Positions 24,972 through 32,681 of a stretch of DNA of 64,000 bases are shown piece after piece. The stretch comes from Parasedimentitalea huanghaiensis. Lineage in GTDB: Bacteria; Pseudomonadota; Alphaproteobacteria; Rhodobacterales; Rhodobacteraceae. Under the pieces are notes generated by a model. It was not told the origin of the DNA and searched no databases. It worked only from the letters and a program-made list of their open reading frames with translations. Each line of letters begins with the position of its first letter. The first letter of the stretch is position 1. The stretch is taken from NCBI RefSeq assembly GCF_009753675.1, contig NZ_WQLV01000005.1, forward strand, positions 301,497-365,496. The letters run 5' to 3'. A program made the translations under genes and the position numbers.

Positions 24972-25949
24972 ATGATGCAAAGACCGGTCAGGTGGGGAAT
25001 TTTAGGGGCGGCTAAGTTTGCGCGTCAATATATGGCACCTGCGATTCACGCGGCCGAAGGGGCGCAATTGGTGGCATTGGCAACCTCTAGCCCTGAAAAA
25101 GCAGAGCCATTCCAGGCGTTCTGCCCGGACCTCAATGTTTATGATGACTATGATGCGCTTTTGGCAGATCCTCGCATCGATGCGGTTTACGTACCGCTGC
25201 CCAATCATCTGCATGTCGAGTGGAGCCTGAAGGCGATGGCCGCAGGCAAACACTTGTTGTGCGAGAAACCGATGACCATGCGGGCAGCTGAGTTCGATCA
25301 GTTGATTGCCAAGCGTGACGAGACCGGTGTGCTGGCGGCCGAAGCTTACATGATCGTGCATCATCCGCAGTGGCAGATGGTGAGGCGGTTGATTGACGAG
25401 GGTGCCATTGGCAAGCTGGCGCATGTCAGCGGTAAGTTTTCCTACGATAACCGCACGGATATGGGCAACATCCGCAACAAAGCCGAGACTGGCGGCGGAG
25501 GATTGCGTGACATCGGTGTCTATGTTTTCGGCGGAGCTCGCTATGCCACAGGTCAGGAACCTGACGAGATCTCGGCCCGTATCCGTTGGGAAAATGGTGT
25601 CGACACACTGACAGAAGTGCAGGCGCAGTTTCCCGGTTTTTCCTATTCCGCCTATGTCAGCATTCGCATGCACCCCTATCAAGAGATGGTGTTCCACGGC
25701 GAAACTGGTGTGATTAGGCTAACGGCACCGTTTAATGCGCGGGTCTTTGGCGAGGCACGGGTAGAGCTGCATCGCGCTGGGTTAGAGGTGCAGGTGACCC
25801 GCTTTCCGGGGGATGACCATTACAAATTGCAGGTCGAAGCCTTTGGGCGCTCGGTTCGTGACGGTGTCGACTACCCGTGTCCGCTAGAATTCTCGCGCGG
25901 AACGCAGGTGATGATTGATAGGGTGTTAGAGGTGGCGACGCCTCTCTGA
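24972..25949 (+). CDS. Gfo/Idh/MocA-family oxidoreductase
   Basis: NAD(P)-dependent sugar or polyol dehydrogenase family. N-terminal Rossmann domain with RWGILGAAKFAR (about 6-17) and the conserved EKPM motif (CEKPMTMRAAEF near 98-109), then the C-terminal substrate domain with the family Asp in GGGGLRDIGVY. The substrate cannot be assigned. The ATGATG start is preceded by CAGGAGGAAC, an excellent ribosome binding site. It probably shares a transcript with the zinc-finger gene 31 bp downstream. Confidence 0.9.
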   Translation: MMQRPVRWGILGAAKFARQYMAPAIHAAEGAQLVALATSSPEKAEPFQAFCPDLNVYDDYDALLADPRIDAVYVPLPNHLHVEWSLKAMAAGKHLLCEKPMTMRAAEFDQLIAKRDETGVLAAEAYMIVHHPQWQMVRRLIDEGAIGKLAHVSGKFSYDNRTDMGNIRNKAETGGGGLRDIGVYVFGGARYATGQEPDEISARIRWENGVDTLTEVQAQFPGFSYSAYVSIRMHPYQEMVFHGETGVIRLTAPFNARVFGEARVELHRAGLEVQVTRFPGDDHYKLQVEAFGRSVRDGVDYPCPLEFSRGTQVMIDRVLEVATPL

Positions 25950-25980
25950 GCGCACGTGTGGGTATTCTGGAGGAACGGGT

Positions 25981-26250
25981 ATGGCAGCTGGATGGGCAAA
26001 AGACGGCGCAGTCAGCGAACAGATCGAGGCGTCAATCAGTGATGAGTTGGCGTGGATGCAAACACGTAAGGTTCCGGTGGGGGACAGCCTGACCCATTGC
26101 GCTGACTGTGAGGACCCCATCCCCGAACGGCGCCGGGCTGCAATCCCCGGCGTCAAGCTGTGTGTTGAATGCCAGCAGGAACGGGATGGGGTTTACAAGG
26201 CTCGCGGTGGGTTCAACCGGCGTGGGTCTAAGGATAGCCAGTTGAAGTAG
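25981..26250 (+). CDS. DksA/TraR C4-type zinc-finger protein
   Basis: A short (89 aa) DksA/TraR-type protein. The C4 zinc finger is C-A-D-C with a second C-V-E-C 21 residues later, spanning about residues 40-64. It lacks the long coiled coil of full DksA, so it belongs with the YbiI-like short members, whose function is unclear. GGAGGA precedes the ATG. It converges on the 3' end of the split gene with only four bases between stops. Confidence 0.85.
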   Translation: MAAGWAKDGAVSEQIEASISDELAWMQTRKVPVGDSLTHCADCEDPIPERRRAAIPGVKLCVECQQERDGVYKARGGFNRRGSKDSQLK

Positions 26251-26254
26251 GCTG

Positions 26255-26767
26255 TCAGAAAGGCAGGAAATCTCTCTTCAAGCTCGCAAACACTGGATGG
26301 TCTGGAATAAACATACCGTGCTCCACTTCTCTCATGGACCCGAGTTCGCTGTGGACCGGCCGAGGCACGCCGAAGAAACCACCACGCGCAAACGCCCAGC
26401 GGAGGTAAGTTGTGAAGGGTATTTTGATGCCCTCTGCCGTTATGAGTGGGTCGAGCGACGTTGAAGGGAAATCGAATGAGACGGCTTCGGCACCGCCAAT
26501 ATTGGCCTTGTGTTCAAAACTGGCGGCGATCCCACCTACGTATGCCAAGCCACCACTGGACAAAATCTGAGGTTCGGCCTCTTCGTCCGTCAATGTCATA
26601 GACAGATATTCAAAACTTACAGTGAGGGGATCCCAATCGCCAAGACGAGACAGGACCGGGTCACCGGCATGCGGGTGAGGTTGGCGGTCTTGGTCATCCA
26701 GTTCTTGTTCAAGTTGGATTTGCTGTTCTGTTTTTTCCGGCGCGTAGGTTTCAACTGCAGCGCTCAA
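26255..26767 (-). CDS. 3' part of a gene interrupted by an in-frame stop (unknown function)
   Basis: Not recognised. This frame is open from just after the TAA at 26885-26887 down to 26255, 209 sense codons, in the same reading frame as the gene upstream of that stop. The only in-frame start candidates are a CTG near 26857 and a TTG at 26767; neither has a ribosome binding site. The protein is soluble, with an acidic Gln/Glu/Asp-rich linker and a C-terminal beta-rich domain (GGLAYVGGIAASFEHK, GIKIPFTTYLRWAF). The simplest reading is that it is the second half of a roughly 350-residue protein split by a nonsense mutation. Confidence 0.55.
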   Translation of the reverse strand: MSAAVETYAPEKTEQQIQLEQELDDQDRQPHPHAGDPVLSRLGDWDPLTVSFEYLSMTLTDEEAEPQILSSGGLAYVGGIAASFEHKANIGGAEAVSFDFPSTSLDPLITAEGIKIPFTTYLRWAFARGGFFGVPRPVHSELGSMREVEHGMFIPDHPVFASLKRDFLPF

Positions 26768-26884
26768 ATTATTTGCAATAGAGAGCCATTCTTCCGAGCT
26801 GAAACCAGCGGATGACTTGAAACCTTCTGGGCGCGGGTTTTTCTTAAGGGCATCCAGATCTATGGCGGTTGATGGAGGAAACCG

Positions 26885-27310
26885 TTACACCAAATCCAAG
26901 GTGCCGACAATCTGGCCAAAGCGTTCTAATGCAAGAGGAAATGGTGAGAGATCTTTGTCAAATACGTAAAGATCACCAAAGTCGGCTTCTAGAGACGCCT
27001 TGCAAAGCGCAACCTGGTCTACCGCGCTCTGACGCGGAGAAACTGGCGGCCCATAGCGGCCAGACTCGCACTCAAACCGGTAACCTGTTTCGCGAAGGCG
27101 TTGGATTAACAGATCGGAATTATGTGCAACACGTTCGAATGTCTGCCGTAATACGTCTTCTGCATCCTCTCGATCAACGGTGAAGGAACGCTGCCAATGG
27201 CTTCCCTGCTCGAACGCAATCGATTCAGAAAAAGACGCCCAGTTCTGATCCATCTCTCGCCAGACCTCTGCATACTGCCCGGCAGCGTATTTTTTTGCAA
27301 AAGATGTCAT
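26885..27310 (-). CDS. 5' part of the interrupted gene (141 aa, unknown function)
   Basis: Not recognised. An ATG at 27310 starts a soluble, mixed helix/strand protein (MTSFAKKYAAGQYAEVWREM, ending GQIVGTLDLV) that meets TAA at 26885-26887. Sequence continues without a break in the same frame, and the residues right after the stop (RFPPSTAIDLDALKKNPRPE) read like a natural continuation. So this ORF is likely the N-terminal portion of one gene spanning 26255-27310. Either the gene is a pseudogene, or the stop is read through, or both halves are separately made. A GNAT gene lies upstream (27344) on the same strand. Confidence 0.6.
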   Translation of the reverse strand: MTSFAKKYAAGQYAEVWREMDQNWASFSESIAFEQGSHWQRSFTVDREDAEDVLRQTFERVAHNSDLLIQRLRETGYRFECESGRYGPPVSPRQSAVDQVALCKASLEADFGDLYVFDKDLSPFPLALERFGQIVGTLDLV

Positions 27311-27343
27311 GATGCCTATCCGTTAAGGAGAAAATGAATTGTT

Positions 27344-27829
27344 TTAAGCGGTCTGCGACAAGCTCATCCGCATGATGTGTTGAGGTCCTGTCAGGCCTTT
27401 GGATAGCAATTCTCCGGTGTCGACAAAGCCTGCCTTTGCATAACAGGCATAGGCTGCAGGGTTGATCATATCGACCAGCAGCGCGATTGAAGGAGCCGAA
27501 GGGTAGAGGTTTGGGAGGTAGTCACGCAAGGCACAGGCCGCAGTCCTGCCCAAACCTTTGCCTTGTTGGTTGATGTCGATCATAAAGCCGCGCAGGCCAA
27601 TTTCACCATCTCGGGCAAAGTCATTTTTGACGCCGAACCCCCGGTCGATCTTGAAAAAACCTACGGTGCGATCCTCAGCAAAGATGGCGTGAAAGTCGAG
27701 ATCTGTTTCCGGAGAGTTGAATGCCTGGAGGATGGTGCCCGAGTAGAGGGTCTGATCGTCCGTGACCTGAATGTGGCGCACCAGATCGAAGTCCTGTTTT
27801 GAGATTGGGCGTAGTTCAATGGGATGCAT
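27344..27829 (-). CDS. GNAT-family N-acetyltransferase
   Basis: A 161-aa acetyltransferase. The CoA-binding loop is DINQQGKGLGRTAACALRDYL at about 85-105 and the motif B helix ends YACYAKAGFVDTGE. The strand before the loop (EIGLRGFMI) fits. Acceptor unknown. It is 33 bp upstream of the interrupted gene and in the same direction. Confidence 0.85.
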   Translation of the reverse strand: MHPIELRPISKQDFDLVRHIQVTDDQTLYSGTILQAFNSPETDLDFHAIFAEDRTVGFFKIDRGFGVKNDFARDGEIGLRGFMIDINQQGKGLGRTAACALRDYLPNLYPSAPSIALLVDMINPAAYACYAKAGFVDTGELLSKGLTGPQHIMRMSLSQTA

Positions 27830-27915
27830 GAAATATCCGTGAAAAATAGAAGGGTATGCCTGACCTTAAGGTGGCGTAATGCGCCCTTCCATATCGACGG
27901 GAAAGTCAGGTGAGA

Positions 27916-27933
27916 CCCGGCGATGTCGCCGGG
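27916..27933 (-). terminator. GC-rich hairpin after pepF
   Basis: CCCGGCG (27916-27922) / CGCCGGG (27927-27933), four-base loop, just past the 3' end of the minus-strand peptidase gene. Downstream bases on that strand are only moderately T-rich. Confidence 0.55.
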
Positions 27934-27954
27934 CCAATGGGCAAGTGGAAAAAC

Positions 27955-29775
27955 TTAGTCTTCCATCGCCTCCAGCTCATCAATGAAGCCGGAAATCATC
28001 GACAGGCCCTTGTCCCAGAACTTGGGGTCCGAGGCGTCCAGCCCAAATGGGGCCAACAGCTCTTTGTGGTGCTTAGATCCACCGGCTTTGAGCATGTCGA
28101 AATACTTGTCCTCGAAACCCTCGTCGCCCTCGGCATAGACCGAGTAGAGCGCGTTGACCAAGCCGTCGCCAAAGGCATAGGCGTAAACGTAGAAAGGCGA
28201 ATGGACGAAGTGGGGGATATAGGCCCAGAAGGTTTCATAGCCTTCCATGAAGTCAAAACACTCGCCAAGGCTTTCAGCCTGAACTGACATCCACAAGGCG
28301 TTGATGTCGTCTGGGGTCAACTCACCTTCGGCGCGGGCGGCGTGTAATTTGCATTCAAAATCGTAGAACGCGATCTGGCGCACCACGGTGTTAATCATGT
28401 CCTCAACCTTACCCGCCAGCAGAATTTTGCGCTGCTCTTTGGTTTCGGCCTTGTCCAGCATCTTGCGAAAGGTGAGCATTTCACCAAAAACGCTAGCCGT
28501 TTCGGCTAGGGTCAGCGGGGTCGATGACAGCATTTCGCCCTGATCAGCGGCCAGCACCTGATGCACCCCGTGGCCGAGTTCATGCGCCAGGGTCATTACA
28601 TCGCGGGGTTTGCCCAGATAGTTCAGCATCACATAGGGGTGCACGTCGGTGACGGTGGGGTGGGCAAAGGCGCCCGGGGCTTTGCCGGGTTTGACGCCTG
28701 CGTCGATCCAGCCCTTGGAAAAGAAGGGTTTGGTCAGTTCACCCATGCGAGGATCGAAGGCGGCATAGGCCTCCATGACTGTCTGTTCGGCTTCGGCCCA
28801 GCTGACGGTGCGGGTGTCTTCCATAGGCAGCGGCGCGTTGCGGTCCCAGACCTGCATGCGGTCTAAGCCCAGCCATTTGCGTTTCAGGTCGTAATAGCGG
28901 TGCGACAGCTTGGGGTAGGCGGCGACCACGGCGCTGCGCAGAGCTTCGACCACTTCGGGTTCTACATCGTTGGACAGGTGACGGCCCATTTGCGCACTGG
29001 GCATGCCGCGCCAGCGATCGATGATTTCCTTTTCCTTGGCCTGGGTGTTGTGGACGCGGGCAAAGGTCTTGATGTTGTCCTGAAACACCCTGGCCAACTC
29101 ACGGCTGGCAGCTTCGCGTTTGGAGCGGTCCTGTTCTGTCAGGAAGTTCAGGGTGCCTTCGATGTTCAGCTCTTCACCGTCGATGGTAAAGGTGAGGCCG
29201 GCGATGGTTTCATCAAACAGCCGTTCCCATGCGTCGCCGACCACACCCAGATCGTGCAGGAACTTCTCCAGCTCGTCCGACAGCTGATAGGGTTTCATCG
29301 CGCGGATGCGGTCGAATACAGGTTTGTAGCGGGCCAGATCAGTGTTGGCGTCGAAATGTGCAGCAAGCACTGCGTCGTCAATGCGGTTGATTTCCAGCGT
29401 GAAGAACACCAGCGGTGTGGTGAAAACCGTGATGGACTCTTGCATGTCGGACATGAATTTGGCGCGGTCGGCATCCGTGGTCAGTTGATAATAGCGCAGC
29501 CCGGCATATGACATGACGCGGCCAGCGATGCCGTTGATCTTTTCGTTACGCAGCACGCAGTTCAATAGGTCAGCAGCGTCTTGATCTGCCAGTTTGCCTT
29601 CGTAATCCTTGGCAAAGGCGGCACATTCATTTTCCAGCCATTCCAGATCCCGCTTCAGTTCTGGGGCGTCTTCGCTGGCATAGAGATCGGTTAGGTCCCA
29701 TTCGGGAAGGTCGCCGAATTGGTCAGATCCAGAGGCGGCATTGGCGTCGCGGACGGGGAAGGGAAGTTGAAACAT
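27955..29775 (-). CDS. pepF: Oligoendopeptidase F (peptidase M3 family)
   Basis: Cytoplasmic zinc metallopeptidase that degrades short oligopeptides; 606 aa, normal for the family. The zinc motif is LAHELGHGVHQVLA (HExxH near residue 405-409, with the third ligand Glu about 25 residues on in TLAETASVFGEML). The N-terminal helical domain begins LPEWDLTDLYAS, a PepF/M3B hallmark. Upstream there is a 290-bp spacer. The 3' end is followed by a hairpin at 27916. Confidence 0.93.
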   Translation of the reverse strand: MFQLPFPVRDANAASGSDQFGDLPEWDLTDLYASEDAPELKRDLEWLENECAAFAKDYEGKLADQDAADLLNCVLRNEKINGIAGRVMSYAGLRYYQLTTDADRAKFMSDMQESITVFTTPLVFFTLEINRIDDAVLAAHFDANTDLARYKPVFDRIRAMKPYQLSDELEKFLHDLGVVGDAWERLFDETIAGLTFTIDGEELNIEGTLNFLTEQDRSKREAASRELARVFQDNIKTFARVHNTQAKEKEIIDRWRGMPSAQMGRHLSNDVEPEVVEALRSAVVAAYPKLSHRYYDLKRKWLGLDRMQVWDRNAPLPMEDTRTVSWAEAEQTVMEAYAAFDPRMGELTKPFFSKGWIDAGVKPGKAPGAFAHPTVTDVHPYVMLNYLGKPRDVMTLAHELGHGVHQVLAADQGEMLSSTPLTLAETASVFGEMLTFRKMLDKAETKEQRKILLAGKVEDMINTVVRQIAFYDFECKLHAARAEGELTPDDINALWMSVQAESLGECFDFMEGYETFWAYIPHFVHSPFYVYAYAFGDGLVNALYSVYAEGDEGFEDKYFDMLKAGGSKHHKELLAPFGLDASDPKFWDKGLSMISGFIDELEAMED

Positions 29776-30062
29776 GTGTCACCTCGATGTCTTGTGTTCG
29801 CAAAACATCTAAGTTGCGCGCGGGCGGATCACAAGCCGGAGCAACAGCTAGAAAATGCCACTTTCATAAGGCTAGCCAAGGTTTTGGACTGAAGGCGGCA
29901 ATTCAATCTGTTCCAAGCTCACCAGATGAGGCTCTGCGCACGAAAGCTGTTTTGCAAAGACAAGAGGGAATTTTACCACTGCTCATGTACTGTTGGACAT
30001 TGGTTTGGAGCGTGTGCAGCTACACCGAACAAGTAAGTCCGCAAGCGGTTTTAGTTGATTTC
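29776..30062. other. Intergenic stretch without recognised features
   Basis: It carries the pepF leader at its left edge. I see no RNA gene, repeat or plausible small gene; short frames here lack ribosome binding sites. Confidence 0.4.
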
Positions 30063-30584
30063 TTACGCCTTAGCCTGCGCCCGCTGAACCTTTTTCTTGT
30101 CGAGTTTTGTGGGAGTGCCGTCAGGATCAAATGGGGTTTTGAATGTAAAAGCCGCGGGCGATGATCCGTGTTCGTGCAGGTATTCAAGTTTTGCCACACC
30201 ATCAACCCATTGCGGGTATTCGCCACCTGTGTGCCACCACAATACAAGCGGTGGCCATTTTGGAGTTTCAAACCACTCGCGCCCGCGAGCCAAAGCCGTT
30301 GCGTGCAAGCCAAAATAGGTGAAACTGAACAAAGATTCCAAATCAGTCCAAAGCGATAAAGTGGCTGGCGAAAACCCATCGCCTCGCTCCTCGTAGAACT
30401 TCGGATAAACCTCTTGTCCCCAAGGTTCGGGACCGGGATCGGACGCGTATCCAGATCGGGCGATCAATCCACTGGCGCGATCAAGTGTTTCAAATACGGG
30501 GTCATTTAAGGCATGAAACCCATCATTTGCCGGGTCTTCGGAAGGGCGGATGAACATCCCAAATGTGTAAAGTGCAAGTCGCAT
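30063..30584 (-). CDS. DUF3291-like protein (173 aa)
   Basis: Resembles DUF3291, a dimeric alpha/beta-barrel-like family of unknown function, from the N-terminal LALYTFGMF, FETLDRASGLIARSGY, and the later aromatic ALWTD/FSFTYFGLH and WFETPKWPPLVLWW stretches. It is soluble with many Trp, Tyr and Phe, typical of a small-molecule binding or monooxygenase-like fold. The C-terminus is Lys-rich. Neighbouring genes do not explain it. Confidence 0.65.
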   Translation of the reverse strand: MRLALYTFGMFIRPSEDPANDGFHALNDPVFETLDRASGLIARSGYASDPGPEPWGQEVYPKFYEERGDGFSPATLSLWTDLESLFSFTYFGLHATALARGREWFETPKWPPLVLWWHTGGEYPQWVDGVAKLEYLHEHGSSPAAFTFKTPFDPDGTPTKLDKKKVQRAQAKA

Positions 30585-30749
30585 GAATGTAAAAAATACT
30601 CTCTAAAATGTTATGCCTATTTCCCGCGATCGGAGTTCACCTGTCAATGATTTGAACGCAAAGGGATGTTCATAAAACATTGGGTGTTCACCAACGATTG
30701 GCGGACGGGTTGAACACCAAAGGCATTGCTGAACGGATGTAGATGCCAG

Positions 30750-31709
30750 CTAGCGGTATTGGTCAAAGAGACTGCACATCTGGTCAAACACCGCTTTTCG
30801 GACATCGGGTGTTTCCATCATGACCTCGTGCTGCACATCGTCTAACAGAACCAATTCGCCGCCCGGCCAACGCGCCATGCGGTCATGTACAGCAGGACAG
30901 TCGACAATCTGTTCCAGCGCTCCCAAAAAGGTGATGCAGGGCAGGGCAGGTGAAGCCATTGCGGCGAGTTCTGTGCAGTCTTTTAGTCCTTCGCCCAGCC
31001 AACTGATGGTTGGGCCACCAAGTACGAGATCTGGCTGCGCAGTCATTTGATCGTGCATGAACTGATATGTTTCCGGATCGTTGGTCAGCGTGTTGCCTTC
31101 AAACGGATTGGCCAGCACATAGTTTTGCAGCCCCATGGTTGGAACAAGTTTCCCTCCCAGCCCAATTGCGGGGCCGATTTTCCCCATGAGTTTACCTATT
31201 GGGCGCATCACAGGGGAGATATGAATACCCCACATTGGTCCGGTGAAGATACAGGCATTTACCGGCAGCCCCTTTATCAAAGCGCGCAAGCCGATTGCGC
31301 CACCCATTGAGTGGCCGATTAGGAAATAGGGTTTTGGCAGGGCAAGCCTGTCGGCCAGATCCAGGGTTGCGGCGACATCCTTTTGGAAGTTGGGAAAGTG
31401 ATCAATGTGCCCCAACTGGCGTTCGGGCAGCATCCGGTCGGCCAAACCTTGTCCACGCCAGTCAACAGTCACGGTGGCATAGCCACGCGCAGCCAGATCT
31501 GCGGCAGCTGGCCCATATTTTTCGATGTATTCGGTGCGTCCAGGGAACAGCAAAACGGTACCCTTGGTCGCAGTCTCTGCCTGCCAATGGCCTACACGGA
31601 TGCGCAGACCATCGCTGGTGGTCACCCAATGGGCCTGGCCGCCTGCCGGTCCTTTGGCGATATCAGCAAAGAACGGGGCGGGCTGCAGATCCATCGGGCG
31701 CGCGTCCAT
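30750..31709 (-). CDS. Alpha/beta hydrolase, lysophospholipase (PldB)-like
   Basis: Serine hydrolase of 319 aa with the nucleophile elbow FLIGHSMGGAIG (Ser near residue 133), catalytic Asp probably in the region EQIVDCPAVHD, and His in DDVQHEVMME. The N-terminal GTVLLFPGRTEYIEKY matches the PldB/monoacylglycerol lipase group. The substrate is likely a lysophospholipid or other ester. It starts in an overlap (TGATG) with the stop of the SCP2 gene, so both are co-transcribed. Confidence 0.88.
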   Translation of the reverse strand: MDARPMDLQPAPFFADIAKGPAGGQAHWVTTSDGLRIRVGHWQAETATKGTVLLFPGRTEYIEKYGPAAADLAARGYATVTVDWRGQGLADRMLPERQLGHIDHFPNFQKDVAATLDLADRLALPKPYFLIGHSMGGAIGLRALIKGLPVNACIFTGPMWGIHISPVMRPIGKLMGKIGPAIGLGGKLVPTMGLQNYVLANPFEGNTLTNDPETYQFMHDQMTAQPDLVLGGPTISWLGEGLKDCTELAAMASPALPCITFLGALEQIVDCPAVHDRMARWPGGELVLLDDVQHEVMMETPDVRKAVFDQMCSLFDQYR

Positions 31710-31999
31710 CAGGCCAGAACCGCCGCAAGTTTCATGGCTGTACCCATGTCACCATCGATGCTGAGCTTGCCGGACATAAAGGCGCTGGTGGGGTTCAACT
31801 CGCCACTGAGTATGTCCTCAAATGTTTCCGCATCAGCGGAAAGTGTTACGTCAGCCTCGTCATCACTGACCCGCGCACCGGAGGCATCTATGACGATGGC
31901 ACCCAGCCCATTGATTTCAAATTTTGCCGAGGCGTCGAATTCTCCACCAGTAAACTTGTCGTTTAGCGCATCTGCAGCCTTGGCAAGTATATCGCTCAT
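31709..31999 (-). CDS. SCP2 sterol-binding-type protein
   Basis: A 96-aa single-domain SCP2 protein with a hydrophobic cavity for lipids or acyl-CoA: GEFDASAKFEINGLGAIVID, then VTLSADAETFEDILSGELNPTSAFMSGKLSIDGD, which is the family's C-terminal signature. Coupled to the downstream hydrolase, which suggests a lipid-handling pair. Confidence 0.9.
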   Translation of the reverse strand: MSDILAKAADALNDKFTGGEFDASAKFEINGLGAIVIDASGARVSDDEADVTLSADAETFEDILSGELNPTSAFMSGKLSIDGDMGTAMKLAAVLA

Positions 32000-32097
32000 C
32001 TTGTGTCCTTAACTCTGATCTGCACTTACACGTCTATGTGACGGCGGTTCCGTCAGCACTAGAATTCGTGGCAAGCGTCGTTACACTGGCTTGTATC

Positions 32098-32667
32098 ATG
32101 GTCTTAAAATCTCAGAACCTCAAAGCTATCGTGGCGGCAACGCTGCTGACAGTCACTTTTTTCTCGCCTTTTACGGCAAATGCACAGGATTCTACCGATG
32201 AGTCCGCCTTACTGGAGGCACTTGCCGAGGCAGATTCGGCTGCGGCACTTGCATTAGACCGGCAGTTGCAGGCGTTGTGGGGGAATAGTGGTTCGGCGGC
32301 GATGGATCTGTTGCTGAAGCGCAGTCTGGACGCGATTGAACGTGGCGATATGAAACAGGCGGTCGAACATCTGACTGCGCTGACCGATCATGCGCCGAAT
32401 TTTGCCTACGGGTGGTATCAGCGTGCGCGTGTCTACTACCTGATCGAACGATACGGCCCTGCGGTGGCGGATCTGGAGCGGGCGTTGTTTTTGAACCCAA
32501 ATGACTACAACGCAATTTTTGCGCTGGGCAATGTGTTCGAACATTTCCGCGACCCGGAGCGGGCCTATCAGTCCTATCTGCGCGCTCAGGCTATACATCC
32601 GCATCACGGTGACGTAACCAGTGCGCTGGAACGACTAAAGCCTGCAATTGTGGGCAAAGAACTGTAA
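32098..32667 (+). CDS. Exported TPR-repeat protein
   Basis: I start at 32098 (MVLKSQNLKAIVAATLL), which gives a clean signal peptide ending TANA; the open frame upstream to 32038 adds 20 residues with no ribosome binding site. The mature part contains two to three TPR-like repeats (about 90-175): EHLTALTDHAPNFAYGWYQRA, AVADLERALFLNPNDYNAIF and RAYQSYLRAQAIHPHHGDV. It is likely a periplasmic scaffold. Fifteen bases downstream starts the Suv3-like helicase. Confidence 0.8.
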   Translation: MVLKSQNLKAIVAATLLTVTFFSPFTANAQDSTDESALLEALAEADSAAALALDRQLQALWGNSGSAAMDLLLKRSLDAIERGDMKQAVEHLTALTDHAPNFAYGWYQRARVYYLIERYGPAVADLERALFLNPNDYNAIFALGNVFEHFRDPERAYQSYLRAQAIHPHHGDVTSALERLKPAIVGKEL

Positions 32668-32681
32668 TTAGGGCTGATGCA

